Shown here piece after piece: positions 1-6,093 of a stretch of 13,754 bases of DNA; positions within the stretch are counted from its first letter, which is position 1, and every line of letters starts with the position of its first letter. A model generated the notes under the pieces. That model had not been told where the DNA came from. It did not search any database and saw only the letters and a list, made by a program, of their open reading frames with translations. This DNA comes from Candidatus Methanoplasma sp. Lineage in GTDB: Archaea > Thermoplasmatota > Thermoplasmata > Methanomassiliicoccales > Methanomethylophilaceae. The DNA lies in assembly GCA_031274665.1 (NCBI GenBank), contig JAISPV010000051.1, forward strand, positions 1-13,754, given 5' to 3'. The position numbers and the translations under genes are program-made.

Positions 1-383
1 ATCTCTTTGATGAGCCCGTCCACTCCCGCCCGCGCCCATCCTGGGGATGAGAACCATGTGCCGGTGCATATCTTCTTCTCTCTGGTGTACTCCTTCGCGG
101 TGAGGAGCACGCAAATGCAGTCATCCCCCTCGAACATCACCGTCGGAACTTCGACAGCCTCTGTGAAACCGCCTAGCGATTGACATACCGCATATCCTAA
201 CAGGACGGCATCCACCTGGCCCTTCAGTGCGTTCACTTTATCCATCAGCGTCTGGCGCATATCGTCTGGGTATGCGTGCAGCGCAAACTCCACGTACTCT
301 TTGTGAACAAAGTCGGGGTCATCTTTAATCAGCATTTCGAACTCCAGTTCGAATATATCGCAGGAGATCAGTCCTATCCTCAT
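1..383 (-). CDS. DUF1638 family protein, N-terminal part (C-terminus beyond window)
   Basis: This open frame was read directly on the minus strand from ATG (383-381). It runs without a stop for 127 codons to the window edge, so the C-terminus is missing. The protein starts MRIGLISCDIFELEFEML. It contains LLGYAVCQSLGG at about residues 61-72, then DDCICVLL and GTWFSSPGWA. The pattern of a GY-x-C segment, a DDCI segment with a downstream EY, and a GT-[WF]-x-[ST]-PGW segment is how I recognise DUF1638. This is a family of unknown function that I associate with corrinoid methyltransferase loci in methanogens and some anaerobic bacteria. No Shine-Dalgarno sequence precedes the start, but a TATA-like element lies about 29 bp upstream, so the message may be leaderless. 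It follows the 492-5815 cluster on the same strand after 108 bp. The family call is from memory of the motif pattern and is fairly but not fully certain. Confidence 0.72.
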   Translation of the reverse strand, partial: MRIGLISCDIFELEFEMLIKDDPDFVHKEYVEFALHAYPDDMRQTLMDKVNALKGQVDAVLLGYAVCQSLGGFTEAVEVPTVMFEGDDCICVLLTAKEYTREKKICTGTWFSSPGWARAGVDGLIKE

Positions 384-408
384 GTGCGGGTAACTGGGGC
401 AGAAGTAC

Positions 409-415
409 TAATATG
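409..415 (-). promoter_or_regulatory. possible TATA box for the DUF1638 gene
   Basis: The minus strand reads CATATTA here. It is centred about 29 bp from the ATG at 383, which suits a leaderless or very short-leader archaeal promoter. The remainder of the 384-491 gap shows no open frame or clear hairpin. The element is short and could be chance. Confidence 0.3.
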
Positions 416-491
416 TTGGCCTGTTACATCCAGACTTAGATAATCTTATCGGTACGGGTGAACGCCTGGTCCTCTTTGAGAAATGCGGAGG

Positions 492-2507
492 TCATTCCGT
501 GACCACGAACTGTTTCGGTTTTCCGACCGCCATCACGGTTATTATCGTCTCTATCAGTATGCGGCCGTCGTATCCCTTTCCGAGCCCGACCTTCTTCTCT
601 ATCTTCTCGGAACGTACCTCGATGTGATCTGCACCGGCTTTCTGCGCTCTCTCCTTCACAAGTTTGCTGCTTTCTTCGACCGCGAATATCTCCGCTTCGC
701 TGAGTTTCCCGAACTCAAAGCGGCCGTAAGGCGCGAACATTATGCACGACGGATCCTCCAGCGCATTCTCTCCGGTCGACGGTTTCAGAAGGATCTCCAT
801 GCTCTCAATGATGCTGCCGGTGACTGCGCCTACTGCGTTGCCAACCTCGGAATGTTCCGGTAAGAGCAGGTCCGTCCCGAATTTTCCGGCAACCGCCGGT
901 AACCATGCCGAGACCGGCGCGCCTATACCTATCAATGGTTTATTGATCCTGATCGTGCAGCCGAAGTCAAGACCGTCCCGTCCCGAGATCGCTTTCCACA
1001 TCAGGTCTGACCCTATCCTGCCGATATCGATCATGTTCGTTTCCTCGAAGAACAGTTTTCTCAGCAGCACTTCGGCCAGCTTGTCAATGACCTTGCCCTT
1101 CACAAAATTCACGAACTCTTTCTCGCTCATGTTCATCTTCTGCGATTGGTGCGTTACGGCGTATTCCGATGCGGCCCTTTCGTATTCTGTGTAGCTCCCT
1201 TCCGCATGCAGGATATCCGTCGGTGTCAGCCCGATCCTTTGCACCATACCCAGTTCCTCCATCTTGGAGACATTGAACACAAAGGGGTGGACCTTCAATT
1301 TTGAACTTGCTTCTTTCAGAGAGAACGGTTCTTCGGCAATAAGTTCAAGCAATGCCTTATCCTCTTTGCTCAAAGAGATGTTCTTCAGATCTTTTATCTT
1401 GACAAAGAACTCCGTGTCCTGGACGACATCCTTGGTATCCATGCTCTCCGGCGTGAATCTCGACCTTGTCTCGGCGACATCCTTCAGACGAGGAAGCAGC
1501 TGGGGCCACTTGGTGACGGCTATGCAGAGCGGTACCACTCTGAGGGATGCCAGCGAGAACCTGCTGCCGTTGACGATTATCCTGGAATCCCCTCCTATCC
1601 CGGACGTGGATATTTCCGCCGCCATGACCCTTGTCCTGCGGTTGCCTATCATCGCCCCCTCTTTCTCAAGCCTGGGGTAGCCGTTCCTCAGAATGCCTAT
1701 GTCTGTGGTCGTGCCGCCCATGTCCATTACTATCGCGTCGCCTTTCCCGGTGAGCATCTTCGCCCCTATCAGACTCGCCGCCGGTCCCGATAGTATGGTC
1801 TCTATCGGTCTTTCGAGCGCCACATCCTCGCTCATTATCGAGCCGTCGCCTTTCACTATCATCAGCGGAGCGTCTATCCTGTATTCGCTCATCACCGTCT
1901 TGACCGAGTCCATCAATTCCTTTATTATCGGTATGAGGCGGGAGTTCATCACGGACGTGGTGGTTCGCTCGTGGTATCCCAGGCTCGATGACAGTTCGTG
2001 GCCGCATACCACGGGGATGTCGAGTACCTCCTTGGCGATCTTCTTCAGACGGAATTCGTGATCGGGGTTCCTGACGCTGAGGTAGCTGTTGATCGCCAAT
2101 CCATCCACACGGTCCTTTACGGACACCATGAACTCTCTGGCCGAGACCTCGTCCAGTTCGTTCACTTCCTTTCCGTTGAGGTCGTGGCCTCCCGACACGG
2201 TGGTGTGGAAATCGACGGGGATCGACATCTCGAATTCCTCGCCGACGCATATCAGTCCGACGCGGCACCCCTTCCCTTCGACAATGGAATTGGTTGCCAG
2301 CGTCGACGATAACGACACCATTGCCACTTTCTTAAGAAGTTCTTTATCGAAGTTTACAAGCGTATTCCCGATCCCTATCGTAAGGTCGTCCCTCGTGGTC
2401 AGCGCTTTTGATTTCTGCAGGACCTTGTTCTCGGACATGTCCATCAGAACGGCGTCAGTGTACGTACCTCCAGTATCGAATCCCAAACCAATGTGCAATA
2501 ATTTCAC
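492..2507 (-). CDS. hydantoinase/oxoprolinase-like ASKHA protein (HyuA family)
   Basis: The 671-residue protein starts at GTG (2507-2505), overlapping the upstream stop as GTGA, which indicates translational coupling. The ASKHA nucleotide-binding fold is visible. Phosphate-1 loop GFDTGGTYTDAV lies at residues 9-20, SGPAAS at about 240, phosphate-2 loop MDMGGTTTDIG at about 261-271, STSGIGGD at about 300-307, and a C-terminal GIGAP adenosine-type motif. The length suits HyuA-type subunits (about 650-700). Family members hydrolyse ATP with ring opening of hydantoin or 5-oxoproline, but no HyuB partner lies next to it. About residues 380-430 (LLELIAEEPFSLKEASSKL and onward) look like a small winged-helix insertion. 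Setting in a corrinoid-methyltransferase cluster suggests another use, for example ATP-dependent handling of the corrinoid protein, as the ASKHA protein RamA does. That role is inference; the fold call is firm. Confidence 0.85.
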   Translation of the reverse strand: MKLLHIGLGFDTGGTYTDAVLMDMSENKVLQKSKALTTRDDLTIGIGNTLVNFDKELLKKVAMVSLSSTLATNSIVEGKGCRVGLICVGEEFEMSIPVDFHTTVSGGHDLNGKEVNELDEVSAREFMVSVKDRVDGLAINSYLSVRNPDHEFRLKKIAKEVLDIPVVCGHELSSSLGYHERTTTSVMNSRLIPIIKELMDSVKTVMSEYRIDAPLMIVKGDGSIMSEDVALERPIETILSGPAASLIGAKMLTGKGDAIVMDMGGTTTDIGILRNGYPRLEKEGAMIGNRRTRVMAAEISTSGIGGDSRIIVNGSRFSLASLRVVPLCIAVTKWPQLLPRLKDVAETRSRFTPESMDTKDVVQDTEFFVKIKDLKNISLSKEDKALLELIAEEPFSLKEASSKLKVHPFVFNVSKMEELGMVQRIGLTPTDILHAEGSYTEYERAASEYAVTHQSQKMNMSEKEFVNFVKGKVIDKLAEVLLRKLFFEETNMIDIGRIGSDLMWKAISGRDGLDFGCTIRINKPLIGIGAPVSAWLPAVAGKFGTDLLLPEHSEVGNAVGAVTGSIIESMEILLKPSTGENALEDPSCIMFAPYGRFEFGKLSEAEIFAVEESSKLVKERAQKAGADHIEVRSEKIEKKVGLGKGYDGRILIETIITVMAVGKPKQFVVTE

Positions 2508-2818
2508 CTACTGGGCTTGTAACCCATATCTTCATTGTATTTCGTCACGACTTTTGATATGTGCTCGGCGATGACCCTCTGCTGGGCCTCGTTGTGTATC
2601 TCCGGCGTTTCCGTGATGAAAAATTCCGTATCGCATTTCGCGCATCTTAACTTCGGGCAGTTGTTCCACGCCTCCGAACACCCCTGACAAGCGAAGGTAC
2701 GCGCATAGATCATCGAAAAAACGAACCCGCAGTACGGGCACTCGAATTTTCTGAGCGATGCAGTGGTGTTGTAGGAGAATCCTTTGGACCTCATTGCCTC
2801 ATAGAATCCGTCTGCCAT
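2504..2818 (-). CDS. small multi-cysteine zinc-ribbon protein
   Basis: The 104-residue protein starts at ATG 2818-2816, six bases after the stop of the His/Asp-rich gene. Its TGA overlaps the GTG of the hydantoinase-like gene. It carries CPYC (C27, C30), CQGC (C44, C47), C54 and CAKC (C59, C62). These seven cysteines could form one or two treble-clef or ribbon-type zinc sites. The C-terminal third is charged and probably helical. No enzymatic motif is visible and I do not recognise a named family. Tight packing between a His/Asp-rich protein and an ASKHA protein argues that it is translated and works with them, perhaps as an adaptor or metal-binding subunit. A role in metal transfer is speculation. 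Confidence 0.75.
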   Translation of the reverse strand: MADGFYEAMRSKGFSYNTTASLRKFECPYCGFVFSMIYARTFACQGCSEAWNNCPKLRCAKCDTEFFITETPEIHNEAQQRVIAEHISKVVTKYNEDMGYKPSR

Positions 2819-2824
2819 GTTATC

Positions 2825-3343
2825 TTACCCCATATGGTGTGCGATGCTCTTCTCCACATCGTAGTGGTCCGCTGTCACTTTGTACGGGATGTTCCACTTC
2901 CGGAACGTGTCGTCAAGCACATCCAGCGCACTCTCTCTGACATGATCGTCCCATATCCCGTGGACGATTATGTGCAGCATGAATCTTGCTTTGTATATTA
3001 TGTCGGATTCCATTGAATCCTTTATCTTCGCCGGCTTGCGGTGATCGACGATGCTGCTCATTATGTTGCCGTCCTCATTGGAAAAGAAGGACTTCACATG
3101 GCCGACGAGATCGGCCCCGTTGTCCATGCAGCTTTTCGTGACGCTTGTCATGAGATCGTCGATGAATCTCAGCACGATCTCTTTCTTTATTCCCTCGGGT
3201 GCGTCCACATTTATATCTATTGCGTATTTTCCCAGCTCGTCGACCGCTCTGTGTATCTCCAGATGCAACCTGTCGTGCTCACTTTCATGATCGTCGTGAT
3301 CATCATCGTGGTCGTCATCATGATCATCATCGTGGTCGTGCAC
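2825..3343 (-). CDS. His/Asp-rich putative metal-binding protein
   Basis: The 172-residue protein uses a GTG start (3343-3341), four bases after the stop of the GTPase gene, with a GGTGA ribosome-binding match just upstream. The N-terminus is a tract of HDDD repeats: residues 2-23 consist almost only of His and Asp, with histidines at 2, 4, 8, 12, 16, 19 and 23. More histidines lie at 27 and 31 and in the C-terminal IAHHMG. The rest looks like an acidic alpha/beta domain of about 140 residues that I do not recognise. His-rich tails of this type occur on nickel and cobalt/zinc chaperones such as HypB, CooJ and SlyD, where they store or hand over metal. Position directly behind a G3E GTPase supports a metallochaperone or storage role. 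The metal is not determined by sequence; cobalt is suggested by context. Confidence 0.8.
   Translation of the reverse strand: MHDHDDDHDDDHDDDHDDHESEHDRLHLEIHRAVDELGKYAIDINVDAPEGIKKEIVLRFIDDLMTSVTKSCMDNGADLVGHVKSFFSNEDGNIMSSIVDHRKPAKIKDSMESDIIYKARFMLHIIVHGIWDDHVRESALDVLDDTFRKWNIPYKVTADHYDVEKSIAHHMG
3299..3334 (-). repeat. three 12-bp units encoding HDDD repeats
   Basis: On the minus strand three tandem 12-bp units (CACGATGATGAT, CATGATGACGAC, CACGATGATGAT) encode residues 4-15 as HDDD three times, followed by a partial HDD. Synonymous differences between units suggest the repeat is not brand new. It is the metal-binding tract of the 2825-3343 gene. Confidence 0.8.
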
Positions 3344-3347
3344 CTGG

Positions 3348-4013
3348 TCACCCCATGTACTGTTTTTTAAGACGCTCTTCTTCGACCGCTTCGTCGTATC
3401 TCGGAGATATCCGATCGACGATGATGTCGCACGCGTAGTTTATCCCGAGACCGGTCTCTGAGGACATGTGGGCGATTTCCACCTTCGGGTTCATCTCTTT
3501 GATCATCTGTTCCGTCTTGGCAATGTCTGCCGGCGATGCAGCATCGACCTTGTTCACGAAGCATACGTCGGCTTCGCGTATCTGCGTCTCCACAAGTCTT
3601 TTTACGGCTTTCACGAGAAGGTCTATCCTCGTCGCGTCCACGAGAGTGATCACCGGCGCATGCTCGATCACCATGTCAGCTTTCGCTTCCGAGTATTCGG
3701 CAGCTCTCTTGAGCCCCCAGGGGATCGCGACTCCCGACGGCTCCACTATCACTATCTCCGGATCGTACGAATCGTGGAGTTTCGCAAGAGTTTCCGAGAA
3801 CGTCCCCGCTATCTGGCAGCAAATGCACCCTCCGGCGATCTCCTTCGCCTTCAATCCGTGGGATTCGATGAACTTGGCATCGACATTGATCTCGCCCACG
3901 TCGTTCACGACGATGGCGATCCTGTGCCCTCTCTTCATCAGCTCGTCAACGATCTTCATGACCGCGGTCGTCTTCCCGCTACCCAAGAATCCGGCTATTT
4001 GTGAGACCTTCAT
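3348..4013 (-). CDS. G3E family GTPase (CobW/HypB-type metallochaperone), short form
   Basis: The start is ATG 4013-4011 (MKVSQIAGFLGSGKTT), which places the P-loop next to the N-terminus as in the family. The open frame continues 76 codons upstream with non-homologous sequence, so the longer start is rejected. A GAAGGT ribosome-binding site lies upstream. The 221-residue protein has Walker A GFLGSGKTT (8-16), the CxCC metal motif in GGCICC (C63, C65, C66), a Walker-B-like VIVEPSG (89-94) and the guanine-specificity motif NKVD (154-157). G3E proteins use GTP hydrolysis to load Ni, Zn or Co into target enzymes or cofactors. CobW-type members usually carry an extra C-terminal domain and exceed 300 residues; this one lacks it. 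With a corrinoid protein upstream and a His-rich protein downstream, a cobalt-related role is attractive but inferred. Confidence 0.88.
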   Translation of the reverse strand: MKVSQIAGFLGSGKTTAVMKIVDELMKRGHRIAIVVNDVGEINVDAKFIESHGLKAKEIAGGCICCQIAGTFSETLAKLHDSYDPEIVIVEPSGVAIPWGLKRAAEYSEAKADMVIEHAPVITLVDATRIDLLVKAVKRLVETQIREADVCFVNKVDAASPADIAKTEQMIKEMNPKVEIAHMSSETGLGINYACDIIVDRISPRYDEAVEEERLKKQYMG

Positions 4014-4084
4014 GGTTGTACCTTCTCTTATTAAAGAGATAATAAAGAATAATGTAAAAAGTTTGGGGGGAAGTCGGGATGTTC
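4014..4084 (-). promoter_or_regulatory. leader of the G3E GTPase gene: hairpin, T-tract and TATA-like element
   Basis: This 71-bp gap splits the minus-strand cluster. On the minus strand the first part carries a C-run followed by AAACTTTTTAC, a T-tract that could cause partial termination after the methyltransferase gene. CTTTATTATC (4038-4047) is TATA-like and about 29 bp from the GTPase ATG. TCTCTT-TAAT-AAGAGA (4024-4039) is a perfect 6-bp-arm inverted repeat just ahead of the ribosome-binding site. Together they suggest that the downstream five genes can be expressed separately from the methyltransferase pair. This is inference from short motifs. Confidence 0.35.
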
Positions 4085-5176
4085 TTAGTTCATGACTCCG
4101 TACTTCTTTCCGGTTTCGACCATTGCCTGGATGTTCTCGATCTTGGTGTTGATATCCGGCGGGACCTCGCAACCAGACGCAATGCAGTATTTCGGAGAGT
4201 CTAGTCCTCTCTTGCACAATGCAGTCTTGACTTCCTGGCACAGGTCTTTCGTCATCTGGGTGATCTTCTCCACGGAGGCTCTTATGAAGAGCTGCGGGTC
4301 GAGGTTACCTCCGACCAGACATTTGTCCGTGTAGCCGCCCGCGATGACCTCTGCCGCAGACATTGATCCGGGGATCAGCGGGTAGTATGCCATCGAGTAG
4401 ATGGATGCCTTGAACTTCGTGATCTGGGTGTCCAGGTGCGGAAGGTCTGCGCAGTTGTGGATGGCGACCGCCATTCCCTCTTTAAGGGTGAGCTCGTTGA
4501 GTCCCATCGCATACTTCTTGCATCCCTCGAACTCCTCGTACTCGGCGTCGCCGAGGCAGGAGTAGTTACCCCAGAGGTAGTCCCAGCAGAGTCCAGCGCA
4601 GCCGGTCGTGCCGAATCCTTTGGTCAGCTCGACATCGAATGCGGTCATTGTCTCCAATGCCTTGTGAACGGCCGACGGGTTGGTGAACATGTCCATGAAC
4701 ACCCTCTCCGCGCCTGCGGTCTGTGTGAGCGCCAGCAGCGGGCCCTCGACGAACCCTGCGGTGATGACCTTGTCCTTCAGGTAGTCGCAGTAGAGTTTCG
4801 TTCCCTCAATGAGGACGGCCGACCTTCCTTTCTTTACATCGGGGACCTGGAGTTTCTCGTAGTCCTCGGGGTTGTTGATGATGGGCACGTCAACGAACGG
4901 CGTGTTCTGCTCGTCCATCCTGACGTGCGCACCGAGGTCGCCTGCCATGACCGACAGGTCCATCAGGCCTACGCACAAGTCGTAGTTGTATTTCTTCTGC
5001 CCCTCGATGAATCCCTGTGCATACATTTTCGGGTCGTGCGCCCACTCGCGGTATGTGATACCGTTACCAATGAGTTTCCTGTTCACTCCGCAGGCGATCG
5101 GGTATACAGGGAGCCTGTCTCCCTTTTCGCCGGTGAGCCCAGCCATGACCCTCTCTATGTGAGTCATGTCAGCCAT
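4085..5176 (-). CDS. corrinoid-dependent methyltransferase, URO-D fold (MtaA/MtbA/MtsA class)
   Basis: The 363-residue protein starts at ATG 5176-5174, directly abutting the TAA of the corrinoid-protein gene. It is of the uroporphyrinogen-decarboxylase-fold methyltransferase class. These proteins transfer methyl groups between a corrinoid protein and coenzyme M, using zinc bound by an HxC...C motif. That motif is present: H240-N-C242 (AIHNCADLPHLD) and C336 in ASGCEVPPD, followed by the family-typical IENIQAM. Also typical are the N-terminal ERVMAGLTGEKGDRLPVYP segment and VGGNLDP at about 288-294. Length matches the family (about 340-370). Pairing with a corrinoid gene and no MtaB/MtmB-type gene nearby fits an MtsA-like bifunctional enzyme or a CoM methylase serving a remote partner. 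The substrate cannot be read from sequence. Confidence 0.9.
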   Translation of the reverse strand: MADMTHIERVMAGLTGEKGDRLPVYPIACGVNRKLIGNGITYREWAHDPKMYAQGFIEGQKKYNYDLCVGLMDLSVMAGDLGAHVRMDEQNTPFVDVPIINNPEDYEKLQVPDVKKGRSAVLIEGTKLYCDYLKDKVITAGFVEGPLLALTQTAGAERVFMDMFTNPSAVHKALETMTAFDVELTKGFGTTGCAGLCWDYLWGNYSCLGDAEYEEFEGCKKYAMGLNELTLKEGMAVAIHNCADLPHLDTQITKFKASIYSMAYYPLIPGSMSAAEVIAGGYTDKCLVGGNLDPQLFIRASVEKITQMTKDLCQEVKTALCKRGLDSPKYCIASGCEVPPDINTKIENIQAMVETGKKYGVMN

Positions 5177-5815
5177 TTACAGCACCCCTTTGAGCCATGT
5201 TGCGCAGTCCTGTGCGTTCGCGTCCCTGTGGTCTGCGCCGATCTCCTTCGCAAATTCGGGAGATGTCGGTGCACCGCCGATGCACACCTTCACGCTCTTT
5301 CTGTAGCCGCTCTCTTTGAGTCCGTCCACAGCTGCCTTCATACCGTCCATCGTGGGCGTCATGAGCGTGCTGAGCGCAAGAGCGTCCAACTTTTCGCTTT
5401 TCGCATCGCCGACGATCTTCGTTATCGGCACATCCTTACCCCAGTCAATAACCACGAAGCCGCTTGCGGTCAGCATCGTCTTGACGATGTTCTTTCCGAT
5501 GTCATGAACGTCCCCCTCCACGACCGCCGTTGCACATTTCTTCATGTTCGCCATCGATGCCTTCGGGATCGCCGGCAAGAGTATGTCAAGGCCTGTGTAC
5601 ATCGTTTTCGCAGACATCAAGACCTGCGGCAGGTATACCTGGCGCGCAGCATATTGGTCACCTACAATAGACATCCCTTTCACGAGTCCATTGTTGATGG
5701 CTTCAAGAGGGTCTACTTTTTGGGCCAAGGCCTCCTCGGCGCCCTCTTTGGCCATTGCGGGTTTGCCTGCCACAACAGCATCGCTTAGTTTGTTGAGTAT
5801 TGCTTCTTTCGACAT
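5177..5815 (-). CDS. methyltransferase cognate corrinoid protein (MtbC/MtsB class)
   Basis: The 212-residue protein starts at ATG 5815-5813 behind a perfect AGGAGG site. It has the two domains of methanogen corrinoid proteins. An N-terminal four-helix cap (about 1-88) includes GDQYAARQVYLPQVLMSAKTM. A C-terminal Rossmann B12 domain has the base-off ligand motif GDVHDIG (D102, H104, G107), LSTLMT (148-153) and IGGAP (179-183). H104 is the expected lower axial ligand to cobalt. It carries the methyl group as methyl-Co(III) between the donor methyltransferase and the CoM methylase. It is the first gene of the minus-strand cluster, read from the AT-rich divergent region. Its strong ribosome-binding site contrasts with leaderless-looking neighbours and suggests high expression. 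Function is firm at class level; the methyl donor is unknown. Confidence 0.93.
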   Translation of the reverse strand: MSKEAILNKLSDAVVAGKPAMAKEGAEEALAQKVDPLEAINNGLVKGMSIVGDQYAARQVYLPQVLMSAKTMYTGLDILLPAIPKASMANMKKCATAVVEGDVHDIGKNIVKTMLTASGFVVIDWGKDVPITKIVGDAKSEKLDALALSTLMTPTMDGMKAAVDGLKESGYRKSVKVCIGGAPTSPEFAKEIGADHRDANAQDCATWLKGVL

Positions 5816-5821
5816 TTTTTT

Positions 5822-5827
5822 CCTCCT
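5822..5827 (-). promoter_or_regulatory. strong Shine-Dalgarno site of the corrinoid-protein gene
   Basis: The minus strand reads AGGAGG six bases before the ATG at 5815. It is the best ribosome-binding site in the window and fixes that start. Confidence 0.85.
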
Positions 5828-5880
5828 CTATTGATATCATCCATAATTAGTAAGATATCTGGGGTGGAATTTACAGTTTT

Positions 5881-5890
5881 CATATATAAC
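5881..5890 (-). promoter_or_regulatory. probable TATA box of the corrinoid/methyltransferase operon
   Basis: The minus strand reads GTTATATATG about 70 bp before the corrinoid ATG. Initiation about 25 bp downstream would give a leader of roughly 45 bases, consistent with a Shine-Dalgarno-led message. A second AT-rich candidate, CATATATATAAG (5979-5990), lies further upstream and cannot be excluded. Confidence 0.45.
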
Positions 5891-6044
5891 AATACCGATG
5901 ATACATACATTATCCAAGCAGCATTGCAGTGGTCATATGTCAAATCCAAGTAGCCTTTTTTTAGGATTTTAAAATTTTCTTATATATATGCCACTATAGT
6001 ACAATATAAATATAGTATATAGGGTGTCTTTTTGCTCGTTATTG

Positions 6045-6067
6045 TTAATGATAATCATTATCATTAA
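6045..6067. promoter_or_regulatory. Fur-box-like operator, perfect 23-bp palindrome
   Basis: The half-site TTAATGATAAT (6045-6055) and its exact reverse complement (6057-6067) flank a single C at 6056. The core AATGATAATCATTATCATT is nearly the classical bacterial Fur consensus. It lies 26 bp before a Fur-family gene and overlaps the TATA-like element at 6064-6071. Occupancy would be expected to block TBP binding, giving metal-dependent autorepression of the regulator and cobalt transporter. It could also influence the divergent corrinoid operon. The palindrome is seen directly; regulation is inferred. Confidence 0.8.
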
Positions 6068-6071
6068 ATAT
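6064..6071 (+). promoter_or_regulatory. probable TATA box of the fur-like/cobalt transport operon
   Basis: TTAAATAT is centred about 26 bp before the ATG at 6094, predicting transcription starting at or near the start codon. There is no Shine-Dalgarno sequence. An alternative TATA-like stretch TATAAATA (6005-6012) would give a leader containing the Fur-like operator. Confidence 0.5.
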
Positions 6072-6093
6072 CAATTCTGTCCATATCTGTGCG

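Noticed and set aside
4014..4241. N-terminal extension of the G3E GTPase to 297 residues
   Set aside because: The extra 76 residues cover the intergenic gap and the end of the methyltransferase gene in another frame, while MKVSQIAGFLGSGKTT is the expected family start.
4436..5788. 450-codon open frame on the plus strand
   Set aside because: It lies antisense to the corrinoid and methyltransferase genes, spans both, resembles no family, and is explained by codon bias of the true genes leaving the opposite strand stop-free.
5898..5972. 24-codon plus-strand micro-ORF in the divergent region
   Set aside because: No ribosome-binding site or placed TATA box, and AT-rich sequence yields such frames by chance.
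5993..6016. ACTATA...TATAGT inverted repeat upstream of the Fur-like box
   Set aside because: Only the outer six bases match and the region is over 80 percent A/T, so this is weak compared with the 6045-6067 palindrome.
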